NCBI GenBank assembly: GCA_021296375.1
Contig: JAGWAQ010000019.1
Coordinates: 1 to 15,907, forward strand
Origin: Alphaproteobacteria bacterium
GTDB lineage: Bacteria > Pseudomonadota > Alphaproteobacteria > Puniceispirillales > UBA1172
Direction: 5' to 3'
DNA: 15,907 nt
Positions within the stretch are counted from its first letter, which is position 1. Each line of letters opens with the position of its first letter. Of this stretch, positions 1-6,306 are shown piece by piece. The notes under the pieces were generated by a model. It saw only the letters and a list, made by a program, of their open reading frames with translations. It was not told where the DNA came from and did not search any database. The translations under genes and the position numbers were made by a program.

Positions 1-2
1 CA

Positions 3-653
3 CCTATGCTGATTACAAATCGTACAATATATCGCTCCGTACTCAACAAACTTGGGGGTGCTTCAGCCTTTGAAAGTTTCTTTAAATATTATCCCATTCT
101 CTTTTACCCGCGTATCAAAATCTGGCGGCATAGCAATCTAGGCATCATTCAAGAAAAATACGGGAAATCTTTTGATGATTATCTCAAAATCTCGATCATC
201 CGTGACCCGATAGAACAGTTTGCCTGCTTTTATGATTACCGCAAAGGCATCCCCCAACCTGATGACTGCGCACAGCAATTGCTCCAGCAAGAAAAACTGT
301 CATTTGATGACTTCGCAAATTTATGCGCGCCCAATTTTTTCAGGTCAAATCAGAACATTATTGATTTCAGGGGATCCCCAAAAACCAGGTACATCAGGTA
401 TGAGCACCTTTATGATGACATTCAACTATTAGAAAGTGACATTCCCGGGCTGAAAGGGCTTAGTGAAACCCTTGCCAGCATTCACCTGAAACGTACCGGT
501 GACCTCAAACCAAGAGTCGTGTCAGATGACACGCGGCAGGTTATCCTGAACCATGCGGAATTTATGAGACCCTTCTATCCTCATCTCTATTCAACCGTGC
601 CTGAGGATGACATGGCGCCGTTTGAAGAGTTTCCTCAAGCGGTCAACAACTAA
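3..653 (+). CDS. Sulfotransferase-family protein, 5'-truncated by the window edge
   Basis: Visible are 216 codons ending at TAA 651-653. The reading frame is open to the window edge and no ribosome-binding site precedes the first ATG (6), so the true start probably lies upstream. Counting from that ATG, residues 62-80 hold IIRDPIEQFACFYDYR. This resembles the 3'-phosphate (PAPS) binding segment of sulfotransferase families (hydrophobic strand, then R-D-P, then an aromatic-rich helix). The 5'-phosphosulfate P-loop that should lie N-terminal is not seen and is presumably off the window. Such enzymes transfer sulfate from PAPS to carbohydrates, lipids or surface polymers; the acceptor cannot be told. 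The gene is visibly AT-richer than the rest of the window, which suggests transfer from another source. It converges with the reductase gene across an 8-bp gap. The family call is moderate because only the C-terminal part is available. Confidence 0.6.
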   Translation, partial: PMLITNRTIYRSVLNKLGGASAFESFFKYYPILFYPRIKIWRHSNLGIIQEKYGKSFDDYLKISIIRDPIEQFACFYDYRKGIPQPDDCAQQLLQQEKLSFDDFANLCAPNFFRSNQNIIDFRGSPKTRYIRYEHLYDDIQLLESDIPGLKGLSETLASIHLKRTGDLKPRVVSDDTRQVILNHAEFMRPFYPHLYSTVPEDDMAPFEEFPQAVNN

Positions 654-661
654 AGACATCC

Positions 662-1531
662 TTAAGATGACCGCAGGCGGCGGATCAGGGCGGAGGTGTC
701 ATTGCGGCCAAAGCCTTTTTCCGACAGCTCCTTGTAATAGCCCAGCACCTCAGCCGTGACGGGCAGGGGCGCGCCATTGGATTGCGCTTCTTCAAGACAA
801 ATGCCGAGGTCCTTGATCATCCAGTCGAGGGCGAAACCGAAATCAAATTCATCCTTCACCATGGTCTTGCCGCGATTGACCATCTGCCAGCTTTGCGCCG
901 CGCCGCCGGAGATCGTGTCCAGCACGGCGTCCATATCAAGCCCGGCGCGCTGCCCGAAATTAAGCGCTTCCGACAGCCCCTGCACCAGCCCGGCGATGCA
1001 GATCTGGTTGACCATTTTGGCCTGCTGGCCAGCGCCCGCCCCGCCGATCAAGGTGACAATTTTGCCGTAAGCCCTGATCACAGGTTCGGCACGGGCGAAA
1101 TCCCCCCCATCGCCGCCGCACATGACGGTCAGGATGCCGCCTTCAGCCCCCGCCTGACCGCCTGAAACCGGCGCGTCGATAAAACCAAGGCCCTGGTCTT
1201 GCGCCATGGCATTCAATTCCCGCGCGACATCGGCAGAGGCGGTGGTGTTGTCGATAAAGATCGCGCCTTTTTCCATCGATTGGAACGCGCCATCAGGGCC
1301 TGACGTAACCGCCCGCAAATCATCATCAGCCCCAACGCAGGCAAACACAAATTCAGCCCCCTCGGCGGCCTCTTTCGGGGTGGCGGCCATCCCGCCGCCA
1401 TGCTGCTTGACCCAGGCCTCGGCCTTTGATGCGGTGCGGTTATAGACCGTCACCTCATGCCCCCCCGCCTGAAGATCCCCTGCCATGGGATACCCCATCA
1501 CGCCCAATCCGATAAACGCCACTGTTGCCAT
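662..1531 (-). CDS. NAD(P)-dependent beta-hydroxyacid dehydrogenase (3-hydroxyisobutyrate dehydrogenase/tartronate semialdehyde reductase family)
   Basis: A cytoplasmic oxidoreductase of 289 residues, the normal family length. The N-terminal Rossmann motif is GLGVMGYPMAGDL (8-20). The substrate-binding segment DAPVSGGQAGAEGG is at 119-132. The catalytic Lys172 sits in GAGQQAKMVNQ with Asn176, and the C-terminal K-D-L is at 240-242. The family interconverts 3-hydroxyacids (3-hydroxyisobutyrate, glycerate, 3-hydroxypropionate and relatives) with semialdehydes; the exact substrate cannot be read from the motifs. The frame stays open upstream to 1687, but the ATG at 1531 is preferred: it begins directly at the Rossmann strand (MATVAFIG) and is preceded by an AAAGG-type ribosome-binding site. 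The 52-residue upstream extension covers a tandem repeat and has no family counterpart. The gene is divergent from hpt. A role for a 3-hydroxyacid enzyme in DMSP/acrylate metabolism with nearby dddP is possible but only inference. Confidence 0.85.
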   Translation of the reverse strand: MATVAFIGLGVMGYPMAGDLQAGGHEVTVYNRTASKAEAWVKQHGGGMAATPKEAAEGAEFVFACVGADDDLRAVTSGPDGAFQSMEKGAIFIDNTTASADVARELNAMAQDQGLGFIDAPVSGGQAGAEGGILTVMCGGDGGDFARAEPVIRAYGKIVTLIGGAGAGQQAKMVNQICIAGLVQGLSEALNFGQRAGLDMDAVLDTISGGAAQSWQMVNRGKTMVKDEFDFGFALDWMIKDLGICLEEAQSNGAPLPVTAEVLGYYKELSEKGFGRNDTSALIRRLRSS

Positions 1532-1600
1532 TGTTTTGCCTTTCGCGGGAACCCGCCTGAAGTTGTAAGGTTTTATTCTGCATAAGACCCCGCGGCAATT

Positions 1601-1654
1601 CAAGAGCATCGGCCCGAACAAGCGCATCGACCCGAACAAGAGCGTCTCGGGCGG
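1601..1654. repeat. 18-bp tandem repeat, two good copies and one decayed
   Basis: Unit 1 (1601-1618) is CAAGAGCATCGGCCCGAA and unit 2 (1619-1636) is CAAGCGCATCGACCCGAA, differing at two positions. A third, diverged copy starts CAAGAGCGTC at 1637. The repeat lies in the divergent spacer between the reductase gene and hpt. It may be slippage-derived or a regulator site; nothing in the sequence distinguishes these. Confidence 0.6.
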
Positions 1655-1741
1655 CGCACTGTCATATTGGGCTGTTTTCCGTGGCACCTCGCGGCGTAAT
1701 CGGTTAGGTTAGGCATGTCTGTTTTTGCGAAAGTTGCTCCG

Positions 1742-2281
1742 ATGACCAAGCCTTATGAAATCGACATCATGATCCCTGAAAGTGAGATCACCGCAAGAGT
1801 TAACGCGCTTGCCCGGGACATCAACCGTCATTACGCCAATTCGGAAAAGCTGGTGGTGGTGGGGCTGTTGCGCGGCAGTTTCATGTTTATTGCTGATCTG
1901 GTGCGGCGGCTTGATTTGCCTGTTGAAGTCGATTTCATGACCGTTTCAAGCTACGGCAGTGGCATGACATCATCCCGCGAAGTGCGCATCCTGAAAGACC
2001 TCGACGGTGAAGTTGAAGACATTGACGTGCTTGTCGCCGAAGACATTATCGACACCGGCCACACCTTGTCGCAGGTGCTGAATATCCTGACCACGCGCAA
2101 ACCCAAAAGTCTTGAAGTCTGTTGCCTGCTCAACAAGCCGTCACGGCGCGAAGTTGAGATCGACAGCCGCTGGGTCGGTTTTGATATTCCTGATGAATTT
2201 GTCGTCGGCTATGGCATCGATTACGCCCAGAACAACCGCAACCTGCCCCATATCGGCAAAGTGCGGCTGCTGGACGATTGA
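1742..2281 (+). CDS. hpt: Hypoxanthine phosphoribosyltransferase
   Basis: A purine salvage enzyme that makes IMP (and often GMP) from hypoxanthine (guanine) and PRPP in the cytoplasm. The 179-residue product has the usual length. The PRPP loop VLVAEDIIDTGHT (about 96-108) carries the acidic pair and the T-G-H-T. The flexible-loop region around VSSYGSGMTSSREV (68-81) and the N-terminal LLRGSFMFIADLVRRL segment (42-57) are also typical. The frame opens nine codons earlier at an ATG (1715). The start at 1742 (MTKPYEIDIMI) is preferred because it aligns with the usual N-terminus of the family, but its ribosome-binding site is weak (GAAAG eight bases upstream) and the 1715 start has a comparable weak site. 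The gene is monocistronic here: divergent from the reductase, and converging with dddP across only 6 bp with no visible terminator. Confidence 0.92.
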   Translation: MTKPYEIDIMIPESEITARVNALARDINRHYANSEKLVVVGLLRGSFMFIADLVRRLDLPVEVDFMTVSSYGSGMTSSREVRILKDLDGEVEDIDVLVAEDIIDTGHTLSQVLNILTTRKPKSLEVCCLLNKPSRREVEIDSRWVGFDIPDEFVVGYGIDYAQNNRNLPHIGKVRLLDD

Positions 2282-2287
2282 CGCTTC

Positions 2288-3640
2288 CTATCCCAACAAA
2301 CGATCGCAGAACGGATAGCGGGTGAGGTTTTCAAACCCGTCTTCCGTCACCAGCACCTGATCTTCGAGCTTGATGGAAAACTCACCATCCTCACGGCTGA
2401 CCAGCGCTTCGACGCACAGCACCATCCCGGCCTGCAATTCATGGTCAAAGGCGCCCTCAACGTAATCATCAGGGTAGGCGATCAGCGGCCATTCATCACA
2501 CAGCCCGACACCATGGAACCGGCAGGAGTATTTCTGCTTGTTGTAAAGCGCCGGCAGTTGATGGCCCCCAAAAGTCAGCTCACGGAAAGACACCCCGGGC
2601 TTCATCAGCTTCATGTTGGTCTGGATATGCTCATAGGCGAGATTGTAATCATCTTTCATCTCTTGGGTCGGCTCCCCGTCACCGAGGAACCAGGTGCGGG
2701 AAATGTCACTGCAAATGCCGTAGCACCCCACAAGATCAGTATCAAAGGCCAGGATTTCATTATTCTGGACAATCCGCGGGCCGCATTCCTGAAACCACGG
2801 GTTGGTGCGGGGACCGGAGGCCAGCAAACGGGTTTCAATCCATTCGCCGCCACGTTCGATATTGGCCGCATGCAGCACCGCCCAGATGGCGTCTTCGCTC
2901 ATGCCGGGGGTGGCGGCGGCTTCCATGGCATGGACCGATTGCTCGCAAGCGTACATCCCGCAGCGCATCGCCAGAATTTCATCAGGGCCTTTAATGGCGC
3001 GGGCATGTTCCATCACCACTTCGCCTTCTTCAACGGTCAGGCCAGCCGCCTCAAGCGCGCGCAACCCCGCCACCATGATCTTGTCCACCGCCAGCCGGGT
3101 GTTGTCCCCCACATGCTCACGCATGAGGGCGGCGATTTCTGCGCCAAAATCTTTCGCCGCGTCGCCGATGCGGTCGCCATTGGCGAAATAGAACATCGAC
3201 GCCCCTGACCGCACTTCCCGCACCAACGGGTTATGCGCCGCCAGGAATGGCGAGTTCTTGTAATCCCAGAGAATCATGTAGCCGGTTGCCGTCACCAAAC
3301 AGGCGCGGAACGGGTTATGGGTGTTCCAAAGCTGCATGTTGGTGGAATCCGTAGCGTAGCGGATGTTAAGCGGGTCAAAAAGCAGGGCCGCGCCGTAATC
3401 AGATTTCTGCAATTGCGCGACGATGCGGTCAAGACGGTACCGCCGCATCTCAGCAAGGTTAGGGGGGGTCAGCCCTGCCGCCTCCCATTCCGCAAACGCC
3501 AGGGCGGTGGGGCCGATCTCAACCCGATCATTGTCACGCGGGGAGCCATCCGGCATGGTTGCGCCACTGGCGCCACCACGGGTCGGGTCAATCTTGCGGG
3601 TGTCACGAACGTGGCTAGTCGCAGTATGGGGAGCGTTCAT
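2288..3640 (-). CDS. dddP: DMSP lyase DddP (M24 peptidase fold)
   Basis: Cleaves dimethylsulfoniopropionate to acrylate and dimethyl sulfide. The 450-residue product has a creatinase-like N-terminal domain and a C-terminal pita-bread domain. It is recognised as DddP rather than a peptidase or creatinase by the N-terminal segment TRKIDPTRGG (14-23), the stretch LLFDPLNIRYATDSTNMQLW (86-105) and WIETRLLASGPRTNPWFQEC (267-286). The metal site is complete: D300, D302, D312, H376, E411 and E426. From memory of the characterised enzymes, the catalytic Asp corresponds to D382 in HGVGLCDEWP. The ATG at 3640 is preferred over one five codons upstream, because an AGGAAGAG ribosome-binding site lies just before it and the earlier ATG overlaps that site. 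The upstream alpha/beta-hydrolase-OsmC gene reads the same way with a 109-bp gap holding a promoter-like inverted repeat. No acrylate-processing gene (acuI, dddBC, prpE) is in the window. Confidence 0.94.
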   Translation of the reverse strand: MNAPHTATSHVRDTRKIDPTRGGASGATMPDGSPRDNDRVEIGPTALAFAEWEAAGLTPPNLAEMRRYRLDRIVAQLQKSDYGAALLFDPLNIRYATDSTNMQLWNTHNPFRACLVTATGYMILWDYKNSPFLAAHNPLVREVRSGASMFYFANGDRIGDAAKDFGAEIAALMREHVGDNTRLAVDKIMVAGLRALEAAGLTVEEGEVVMEHARAIKGPDEILAMRCGMYACEQSVHAMEAAATPGMSEDAIWAVLHAANIERGGEWIETRLLASGPRTNPWFQECGPRIVQNNEILAFDTDLVGCYGICSDISRTWFLGDGEPTQEMKDDYNLAYEHIQTNMKLMKPGVSFRELTFGGHQLPALYNKQKYSCRFHGVGLCDEWPLIAYPDDYVEGAFDHELQAGMVLCVEALVSREDGEFSIKLEDQVLVTEDGFENLTRYPFCDRLLG

Positions 3641-3658
3641 GGGTCTCTTCCTCATTAA

Positions 3659-3690
3659 GAATAAAATGCGCGTTCACTTCTTTTATTCAA
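3659..3690 (-). promoter_or_regulatory. Candidate dddP promoter overlapped by an inverted repeat
   Basis: On the minus strand, TTGAAT (3690-3685), an 18-bp spacer and TTTTAT (3666-3661) resemble -35 and -10 boxes, ending about 20 bp before the dddP start codon. A perfect 8-bp inverted repeat, GAATAAAA (3659-3666) and TTTTATTC (3681-3688) with a 14-bp spacer, covers most of both boxes. Its half-site centres are 22 bp apart, about two helical turns, which suits a dimeric repressor. The -10 match is weak and the transcript leader would be very short, so this is tentative. Confidence 0.35.
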
Positions 3691-3749
3691 AAACGCTAAT
3701 CTGGATCACCATCCCTGTCCATCAAAATTACAGCTTGAGTTCACCGCCG

Positions 3750-4943
3750 TCAGGGCTTGAGCTGCGTGTCAACATGGGCCGCCCGTTCAAGGGTTTTATG
3801 GACCGGGCATTTATTGGCAATCGCCAGCAGGTAATTGCGCTGATCATCATCAAGAGGGCCGTCCAGCACCAGCTCACGGGTGAAAAAATCGCGCTTGGCG
3901 TCACCCTCACCCTCAGCGCGGTGACGGACCTCAACCTTGCATCCTTCGAGCGGCCATTTCTTGCGTTCCGCCACCAGCCGGATGGTGATCGCCGTGCAGG
4001 CCCCAAGGCCAGCGTTCAGGAAATCATAAGGCGCCGGGCCGGAATCCCTGCCGCCAGGGAAGCTTGGCGGTTCATCGGCACGCATGCGGTGGGCACCGAC
4101 CCGAATATCATGGGCAAGAATACTGTCGGGGCTGGACTGCACCATCACCGCGCCATCACTTCCATCCTCGATCTCAACCCCGTCGCCCAGGCAACGCGCG
4201 GCCCAGGCGCTGATCATGCGGGCGGCAAAATGGCTGTCCTCACGGCGGCTCAACAAATGGTCGGCACGGTCGAGCGAGACAAAGGATTTCGGATGTTTGG
4301 CGGCACCATAAATCGCCGCCGCGTTGTCGATCCCGACGATCGCATCAACAGGCGAATGCAAGACCAGAAGATCAATCTTCAATCCGGCGATCACCGCTTT
4401 TGCGTCATGGGTCATCAGGTCATCAACAAAACCCTTGCCAACCTTGATCGGTCGCCCCCCGATCGACACTTCAGCAGAGCCGTCACGGCGAATATCCTCA
4501 AGATGATCAGCAAACAGATGCTCGACATGTTGCGGGTCCGCCGGGGCGCCGATGGTCGCCACGCCTTTGATCGACGGCAGGCTTGCCGCCGCCGCCAGCA
4601 CCGCCGCCCCGCCAAGACTATGCCCGACCAGAATCGCCGGCGCGTCGTGATGGGCCTTAAGCCAGGCCGCCGCCGTCGCGATATCATCAATATTTGAGGT
4701 AAAGCTGGTGTCGGCAAATTCCCCTTCCGATTGCCCGAGGCCGGTGAAATCAAGCCGCAAGGTGCCTATCCCTTCCATCGCCAATTCCTGCGCCACCCGT
4801 GCCGCCGCCAGAATGTCTTTTGAGCAGGTGAAGCAATGGGCAAAAATCGCCCAACCGCGATGCGGCCCGACGGCATGATCAAGCCGTGCCGACAGCTGAT
4901 GCCCCTTTGCCGTCGTCAAGGTCAAGGTTTCGGTCTTGGGCAT
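3750..4943 (-). CDS. Bifunctional alpha/beta-hydrolase and OsmC-domain protein
   Basis: A 397-residue fusion. The N-terminal alpha/beta-hydrolase (about 1-250) has the nucleophile elbow GHSLGG with Ser109, a candidate acid Asp200 (HSPVDAIV) and the C-terminal His229 (DRADHLL). The second domain (about 265-397) is OsmC-like, with the two redox cysteines expected of the family: Cys316 in GLGACTAIT and Cys379 in NKCPVHKTLE. OsmC/Ohr proteins are thiol peroxidases for organic hydroperoxides; the hydrolase half could act on an ester or thioester, but its substrate is unknown. This fusion architecture is known in bacteria. The ATG at 4943 is chosen over 4955 because GGAG lies 6 nt before it. It is read towards dddP (109-bp gap) and divergently from the dioxygenase (138-bp spacer), so co-transcription with dddP is possible. 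No signal peptide is visible, so it is probably cytoplasmic. Confidence 0.88.
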   Translation of the reverse strand: MPKTETLTLTTAKGHQLSARLDHAVGPHRGWAIFAHCFTCSKDILAAARVAQELAMEGIGTLRLDFTGLGQSEGEFADTSFTSNIDDIATAAAWLKAHHDAPAILVGHSLGGAAVLAAAASLPSIKGVATIGAPADPQHVEHLFADHLEDIRRDGSAEVSIGGRPIKVGKGFVDDLMTHDAKAVIAGLKIDLLVLHSPVDAIVGIDNAAAIYGAAKHPKSFVSLDRADHLLSRREDSHFAARMISAWAARCLGDGVEIEDGSDGAVMVQSSPDSILAHDIRVGAHRMRADEPPSFPGGRDSGPAPYDFLNAGLGACTAITIRLVAERKKWPLEGCKVEVRHRAEGEGDAKRDFFTRELVLDGPLDDDQRNYLLAIANKCPVHKTLERAAHVDTQLKP

Positions 4944-5081
4944 GTCGCGCTCCATGTCATGAGGGGGGCTTTATCATCACCCAGCTTGCGCGAAACCTCA
5001 ATCGTGATTTTCTTTCTTGATTTGACGGCGCCGCTCAGGCCAGACTGGATCATCAGTGTTTTTTGTAGGAGTGATCCGGCC

Positions 5082-6206
5082 ATGCCACAACTGACTTCTG
5101 TCCATCAGACGGCCAGTCATATTGATTTGACCTGGGATGACAACACCCGTTCCGCTTTTCCGTTGTTCTGGTTGCGCGACCACGCGCAGGATGATGTCAG
5201 CTGGGATCACCGCAGTCACCAGCGGGAATTTTTTACCGCCTCCGCTGATCAATCCATGGTGCCGGAACACCCCCATCTTGATGATGGTGGCGATAACCTC
5301 ATCATGACCTGGCCGGATCAGGGCGCACCGATTGCCTACCCGTCGTCGTTTCTCTATCAGTTTGCCCGTATCGACGTCCGCCATACCGCCCCGCAACGTC
5401 GTTGGGATGGCCAATCCTTGCCGGAAGACGAACTGCACCTCAACTGGGATGAATTGACCTCCGATGATCACGTGACAGCCGACGGCCGCTCACGATTGGT
5501 CAACACCATTCACCACCTGGGGTTTGCCGTTCTCAATAATGTCCCCACCGCCATGGCAAGCGTTGACGCGGTGGCGAAATCCATGGGCTATGTGCGGGAA
5601 ACCATTTTCGGGGGGCTTTGGCAATTTGCCGCCAATGAAGGCATGGATGACAGCGCCTACACGCCGAAAGAATTGCGCCCCCATACCGACGGCACCTACA
5701 GCCATGATGCCCCGGGGCTGCAGATGCTGCTGTGTTGCGCTTATGACGCCGAAGGTGGCGACAGCATCATGGTCGACGGGTTTGCCATCCACGACAAGAT
5801 GCGCGCAGACCACCCCGAGGACGCGCAAGCACTGGCGGAAATTGCCGTGCCTGGCCAGTATATCGGTGATGGCGTGATGCTGCGTGCCGAACGCCCGCCG
5901 TTCCGCTATGGCCATGACGGGGAGATCGCCCAGATCACCTTTAACAATTATGACCGCGCCCCCTTCCGCCTGAATGATGCTGATATGGCGCGTTTCTACA
6001 AAGCCAGCAAGACGTTTGATACCCTGGCCAATGACCCCGCCATGCAATGGCGGCATATCCTTAATCCCGGCCAGATGCTGGTGTTTGACAACTGGCGGAT
6101 TCTCCATGGCCGGGCGGCGTTCCGTGGCCAGCGGGAAATGGCGGGCTGTTACGTCAACCGCGAAGACTATGAAAGCTGCTTGCGGAAAGCCGGATTGCGC
6201 AGTTAA
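5082..6206 (+). CDS. Gamma-butyrobetaine hydroxylase-like Fe(II)/2-oxoglutarate dioxygenase
   Basis: A 374-residue TauD/BBOX-family protein of typical length. The catalytic domain has the iron facial triad H201-x-D203 in RPHTDGTYSHD and H342 in WRILHGRAAF, with R344 and R348 placed for 2-oxoglutarate. Family members hydroxylate gamma-butyrobetaine to carnitine or act on trimethyllysine and related trimethylammonium substrates. The N-terminal domain is recognisable by FPLFWLRDH (26-34). However, the three cysteines that normally follow W-L-R-D-N and the later His are absent, so the usual structural zinc site is not formed. The ATG at 5082 is chosen because TAGGAG lies about 10 nt upstream and the homologous N-terminus starts here; the open frame reaching back to 4836 overlaps the divergent gene and is not credible. 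A bidirectional hairpin terminator follows at 6227. The substrate is uncertain. Confidence 0.85.
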   Translation: MPQLTSVHQTASHIDLTWDDNTRSAFPLFWLRDHAQDDVSWDHRSHQREFFTASADQSMVPEHPHLDDGGDNLIMTWPDQGAPIAYPSSFLYQFARIDVRHTAPQRRWDGQSLPEDELHLNWDELTSDDHVTADGRSRLVNTIHHLGFAVLNNVPTAMASVDAVAKSMGYVRETIFGGLWQFAANEGMDDSAYTPKELRPHTDGTYSHDAPGLQMLLCCAYDAEGGDSIMVDGFAIHDKMRADHPEDAQALAEIAVPGQYIGDGVMLRAERPPFRYGHDGEIAQITFNNYDRAPFRLNDADMARFYKASKTFDTLANDPAMQWRHILNPGQMLVFDNWRILHGRAAFRGQREMAGCYVNREDYESCLRKAGLRS

Positions 6207-6226
6207 TCCTTTTCTGCCGCCGTCAT

Positions 6227-6255
6227 AAAAAAAGCCGCCGTAATGGCGGCTTTTT
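6227..6255. terminator. Bidirectional rho-independent terminator
   Basis: A run of A, then GCCGCC (6234-6239), loop GTAAT, GGCGGC (6245-6250) and TTTTT. With the flanking A and T runs the stem works on both strands. It sits between the convergent dioxygenase gene and dctM and can end both. Confidence 0.9.
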
Positions 6256-6306
6256 CATAAGATAGTGTTGGCTCTGGAAATGTCTTTCTCCTGAAAATGC
6301 CCAACC

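Noticed and set aside
1532..1687. 52-residue N-terminal extension of the 3-hydroxyacid dehydrogenase
   Set aside because: It has no family counterpart, covers an 18-bp tandem repeat, and the internal ATG has a better ribosome-binding site and begins at the Rossmann strand.
2288..3640. M24 protein as Xaa-Pro aminopeptidase or creatinase
   Set aside because: The DddP-type segments and ligand spacing, including the extra Asp300 and catalytic Asp382, fit DMSP lyase better.
3423..4697. Long plus-strand open frame of 424 codons
   Set aside because: It lies opposite dddP and the hydrolase-OsmC gene, crosses their intergenic gap, and its product has no recognisable motif; long antisense frames are expected in GC-rich DNA.
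5022..5045. TTGACG upstream of the dioxygenase gene as a promoter
   Set aside because: No acceptable -10 box lies at the right distance (the best is CTGGAT), so I do not report it as a feature.
4836..5081. Upstream extension of the dioxygenase frame
   Set aside because: It overlaps the start of the divergent hydrolase-OsmC gene and lacks similarity to the family; a good ribosome-binding site precedes the ATG at 5082.
1..6206. A complete DMSP-degradation gene cluster
   Set aside because: Only dddP is recognisable; no dmdA, acuI, dddB/C, acrylate-CoA ligase or betaine transporter (BCCT) gene is present, so the neighbouring genes cannot be assigned to this pathway.
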